Part shown: piece after piece, positions 63,768 to 64,000 of the stretch | Layout of the letters: each line of letters opens with the position of its first letter | Position numbering within the stretch: position 1 is the stretch's first letter | Source of the DNA: Fasciola hepatica | Lineage: Eukaryota; Platyhelminthes; Trematoda; Plagiorchiida; Fasciolidae | DNA length: 64,000 nt | Direction of reading: 5' to 3' | Assembly: GCA_948099385.1 (NCBI GenBank) | Contig: CANUEZ040000196.1 | Span: forward strand, 479,001-543,000 | Notes under the pieces: model-generated | The model's input: only the letters and a program-made list of their open reading frames with translations | Database searches by the model: none | Told to the model about the DNA's origin: nothing | Made by a program: the position numbers and the translations under genes

Positions 63768-64000
63768 GTGAATGGTAAGAACCAGCTTCGCGCACACCGA
63801 TCCACTCCTATGATGGATGACGTCTGTGTAGGGGCCTCAGTACAACCAACGCATTCCCAAATGAACAACCTACACAGCTTCCTTACTATGCATGCAATTG
63901 ATTAGTAGTACGAGATTAGATCAGATTAGATTAGATTTGTATAATATGATTGATCATGCAGCTTGAACGCTCAACTGAGCATTGAAATCCATGGAAGCAC
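63768..64000 (+). repeat. Monomer 149, truncated by the window edge
   Basis: The first 233 bases of another monomer, starting GTGAATGG because of a T-to-G change, with GACGTCTGTGTAGGGGCCTCAG in its head and a standard pentamer box and dyad. It stops just after CCATGGAAGCAC only because the window ends, so the array continues to the right. Confidence 0.95.

Larger units (their letters stand above)
1..64000 (+). repeat. Satellite DNA array, ~431-bp monomer, 148 full copies plus one partial
   Basis: The start motif TTGAATGGTAAG (or a one- to three-base variant) recurs every 425 to 439 bases from the first base to the last 233 bases, always in the same orientation. 63,767 bases divided by 148 units gives a mean of 430.9. 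No spacer or foreign sequence lies between units. Neighbours are very similar: units 1 and 2 differ at about six positions, including one indel. Both edges cut the array, so its ends and flanks are unknown. Organisation, length and homogenisation are those of eukaryotic satellite DNA. Centromeric or heterochromatic location is an inference from array size alone. The family is not one I recognise. Confidence 0.98.

Noticed and set aside
1..64000. CRISPR array
   Set aside because: The whole 431-bp period is conserved; there are no short repeats separated by unique spacers and no cas genes.
1..64000. Ribosomal DNA intergenic-spacer subrepeats
   Set aside because: No rRNA gene occurs in 64 kb, far longer than usual spacer repeat blocks. 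It cannot be excluded without flanks, but nothing supports it.
1..64000. Transposon, LTR or integrated virus as the repeated unit
   Set aside because: No terminal inverted repeats at monomer ends, no target-site duplications, no primer-binding site or polypurine tract, and no transposase, integrase or reverse transcriptase frame in any unit.
1..64000. One regular higher-order repeat across the window, as in human alpha satellite
   Set aside because: Duplicated blocks are of 2, 3, 4 and 5 monomers with different markers and are local; no single multimer period extends across the array.

Overview
The whole 64,000-base window is one uninterrupted satellite DNA array: a head-to-tail tandem repeat of a monomer of about 431 bp, all in the same orientation. 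Stepping from one copy of the start motif TTGAATGGTAAG to the next, I count 148 complete monomers plus a 233-base partial one at the right edge. The array runs off both ends of the window, so its true size is larger than 64 kb. I found no gene, transposon, rRNA, tRNA, CRISPR array or unique DNA between monomers. Such an array indicates a eukaryotic chromosome (centromeric, pericentromeric, subtelomeric or another heterochromatic block, probably from a long-read assembly). I do not recognise the family and cannot name the organism.

Monomer layout, numbered in a typical 431-bp copy: a variable head (1-60); a TGCATGCA palindrome (122-129); an AT-rich box of GATTA-like pentamers (about 145-171) running into TATAATAT; a dyad ATGATTGATCAT (179-190); a very constant core (about 187-288) with CCATGG and ACAGCTGT; a two-state block (289-302); an ACCGGT site (312-317); and a moderately variable tail (360-431). 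The two-state block is either GAGCCCCCACGGG ('A', about 90 units) or GACAAACACACGGG ('B', about 58 units, one base longer). Adding or losing a pentamer, plus the A/B base, explains nearly all the length variation: A units are 426, 431 or 436 bp and B units 427, 432 or 437 bp.

Larger structure: there is no single regular higher-order repeat. The array is a patchwork of local multi-monomer duplications: 5-mers near 1.4-5.7 kb and 28.9-33.2 kb; a 4-mer at 16.8-20.3 kb with a third copy at 22.4-24.1 kb; 2-mers at 24.6-26.3, 32.3-34.1 and 40.1-41.4 kb; and 3-mers near 43.5-46.1, 47.4-49.1, 52.9-55.4 and 59.0-61.2 kb. Diagnostic variants are regional: an 'AACCCTCC' subtype at the left end, a 'TTCACATT' box at 12.5-26 kb, 'GACAGATC' mainly at 27.6-33.4 kb, a strongly diverged tail at 37.9-41.4 kb, and a 'TACAAC' variant only to the right of 41.4 kb. 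This is what unequal exchange and gene conversion produce.

Most A units carry open frames of about 74 codons (minus strand) and 79 codons (plus strand, TTG start). The frequent one-base A/B switch breaks both, so I regard them as chance open frames. I see no evidence for a new protein-based system; the interest lies in the evolution of the array. Coordinates and counts were made by eye. Unit boundaries should be good to a base or two, and breakpoints of duplications to tens of bases or worse.
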